NCBI GenBank assembly: GCA_946628805.1
Contig: CAMOXB010000129.1
Coordinates: 1 to 7,242 of the forward strand
Direction of reading: 5' to 3'
Source: an uncultured Pseudomonadota bacterium
GTDB lineage: Bacteria; Pseudomonadota; Alphaproteobacteria; Rs-D84
Length of the DNA stretch: 7,242 nucleotides
Shown: positions 6,329-7,242 of the stretch, piece by piece
Layout: every line of letters begins with the position of its first letter
How positions within the stretch are numbered: the first letter of the stretch is position 1
The notes under the pieces: generated by a model
What the model was told of the DNA's origin: nothing
Databases searched by the model: none
What the model saw: the letters and a program-made list of their open reading frames with translations, nothing else
Translations under genes and position numbers: made by a program

Positions 6329-7242
6329 ATGAAAAACATCATCAAAGCACTTAGTTTATTGTCAATTTTTGCCGTAATTCCGGGGGCAATGGCGGCTACA
6401 TCACGCGTAAGTATGATTTCGCGTGCATCGCCACGTTTGCCATCTATTGCGGGCTATATTACGGCGGTTACAAATGGAACACCAACCACAACGACATCTT
6501 CGTCGTCTTTGTGGGGTGATGTTGATTGTATCAATAATTACACAGACTGTATTACGGCAGATGATGTGTGTGGTGCGGATTTCGAAGAATGCACAACAAA
6601 TGTTTTGTTTCATGCCCAAATGCCAAAGTGTTTGAACGTTTTGACACAATGCAGTGCAACCGGGATTAATTCGCTTTTTGGAACGCCGGCGGTAACGGCT
6701 TTGTCTAACGTGGAAAGCACGCGTGTTGACGGCGGTGTAACCGAAGTTACTCGCTATACATACCCATTGGACGGCAGTATTTTGGGTCAAAGAATTATCG
6801 GTGGTGCAATTTCAAATCAATTAACAACCGACCAGTGTGTTCGTCGTTATACATCATGCCTGCAACGTGATGATGTTTGTGGTTCGGATTTTGAATTATG
6901 TACATCACAACCTGAATTCAAAAAACAGGCTGTATTATGTGCATCAACACTGGCACGTTGCCAAAACGAAGGCAAAAAAGAATTATTTGGTTCGGTTGAA
7001 AATGCAACGGCTTTGCGCCCATCTGGCGAAGATGTTCGTTTGAAAGTTATGATTGATCAAGGTGCACAATTGGCGGCAATGAACGCGGTTAAAACATGCC
7101 AACGCGTTACCGATAATTGCTTGGTTTCTGCATGTTTGAATAATCCATGGCGTTGTATTGAAGGAACAAGTATGAAAAAAATCAGCGCGGCTGATTTTGT
7201 TGGTTCTTTACAGGATGCGGCAAATCAAAATACAAAAACATC
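6329..7242 (+). CDS. Secreted protein with duplicated six-Cys module (3'-truncated)
   Basis: Incomplete: 304 codons from ATG 6329 without a stop, running off the window. Residues 1-22 form a Sec signal peptide ending in AMA, followed by a Ser/Thr/Pro-rich linker to about residue 63. Two modules follow, residues 67-108 and 170-211, each with six cysteines in identical spacing (C-x6-C-x6-C-x6-C-x12-C-x6-C) and 19 of 42 residues identical, including DDVCG(A/S)DFE. Similarity extends past the cysteines (LFG at 116 and 219, TAL at 123 and 227), so the repeat unit is about 103 residues. A degenerate third copy starts at 257 (Cys 257, 264, 269, 276). Cysteines seven apart would fall on one face of a helix, so disulfide-stapled helical hairpins are plausible (inference). 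There is no CxxCH, so it is not a c-type cytochrome. The likely location is periplasm or cell surface. I do not recognise the family. It has its own promoter and Shine-Dalgarno, separate from the upstream genes. Confidence 0.8.
   Translation, partial: MKNIIKALSLLSIFAVIPGAMAATSRVSMISRASPRLPSIAGYITAVTNGTPTTTTSSSSLWGDVDCINNYTDCITADDVCGADFEECTTNVLFHAQMPKCLNVLTQCSATGINSLFGTPAVTALSNVESTRVDGGVTEVTRYTYPLDGSILGQRIIGGAISNQLTTDQCVRRYTSCLQRDDVCGSDFELCTSQPEFKKQAVLCASTLARCQNEGKKELFGSVENATALRPSGEDVRLKVMIDQGAQLAAMNAVKTCQRVTDNCLVSACLNNPWRCIEGTSMKKISAADFVGSLQDAANQNTKT

Noticed and set aside
6401..6790. Minus-strand and +1-frame Cys-rich frames over the last gene
   Set aside because: They are shadows of the signal-peptide-bearing frame from 6329, whose exact cysteine repeat proves it is the coding one.
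6527..7156. Multihaem cytochrome c as an explanation of the many cysteines
   Set aside because: There is no CxxCH motif; the cysteines are spaced seven apart and His is almost absent.
1..7242. tRNA, rRNA, CRISPR array or insertion sequence
   Set aside because: No cloverleaf or rRNA-like stretch, no regularly spaced direct repeats and no transposase frame on either strand.

Overview
The window looks like chromosomal DNA from a low-GC proteobacterium. An uncultured host-associated alphaproteobacterium fits best, because of the AT-rich codon use, the RluD-type enzyme, the MJ0042-type zinc-ribbon membrane protein and a GC-rich intergenic patch like those common in low-GC alphaproteobacterial genomes. 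This placement is inference. All genes I can support lie on the plus strand.

Positions 1-170 are an AT-rich leader with a good inverted repeat (54-79), a weak promoter candidate and a strong Shine-Dalgarno sequence (159-164). The Shine-Dalgarno fixes the first start at a TTG (171), not at the more upstream ATG. Positions 171-4022 hold three consecutive genes (450, about 388 and 438 codons) for type IV pilin-like (pseudopilin-like) proteins. Each has a short leader ending in Gly, a hydrophobic helix straight after it, a helical and mixed N-terminal region, and a long Asn/Thr/Ser/Gly/Val-rich C-terminal half that reads like a beta-stranded stalk or solenoid. The prepilin Glu at +5 is present in proteins 2 and 3 and is Gln in protein 1. 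Protein 1 is also the only one with cysteines in the mature chain, four of them near the C-terminus.

Positions 4056-5988 hold three tightly coupled genes: a zinc-ribbon/one-TM protein resembling MJ0042-DUF3426 proteins, a small secreted four-Cys protein of unknown function, and an RluD-like 23S rRNA pseudouridine synthase. Junctions are 1-base or 4-base overlaps, and the gap between the pilin-like genes and this block is only about 33 bases. The whole 171-5988 stretch could therefore be one transcription unit.

Positions 5989-6328 have no gene. The first roughly 170 bases are about 58% GC by my count, packed with small hairpins, and look like a mosaic of intergenic repeats. They include a probable plus-strand terminator (6142-6169) and a perfect 8-bp-arm palindrome (6175-6192). 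After that comes an AT-rich promoter region for the last gene.

From 6329 to the window end is an incomplete gene, open at the 3' edge, for a secreted protein with a signal peptide. It carries two copies of a six-cysteine module with identical spacing (C-x6-C-x6-C-x6-C-x12-C-x6-C) and a third degenerate copy. I do not recognise this family. With the three pilin-like proteins it is the most novel-looking content of the window; both suggest an envelope or surface apparatus, but nothing in the sequence links the two functionally.
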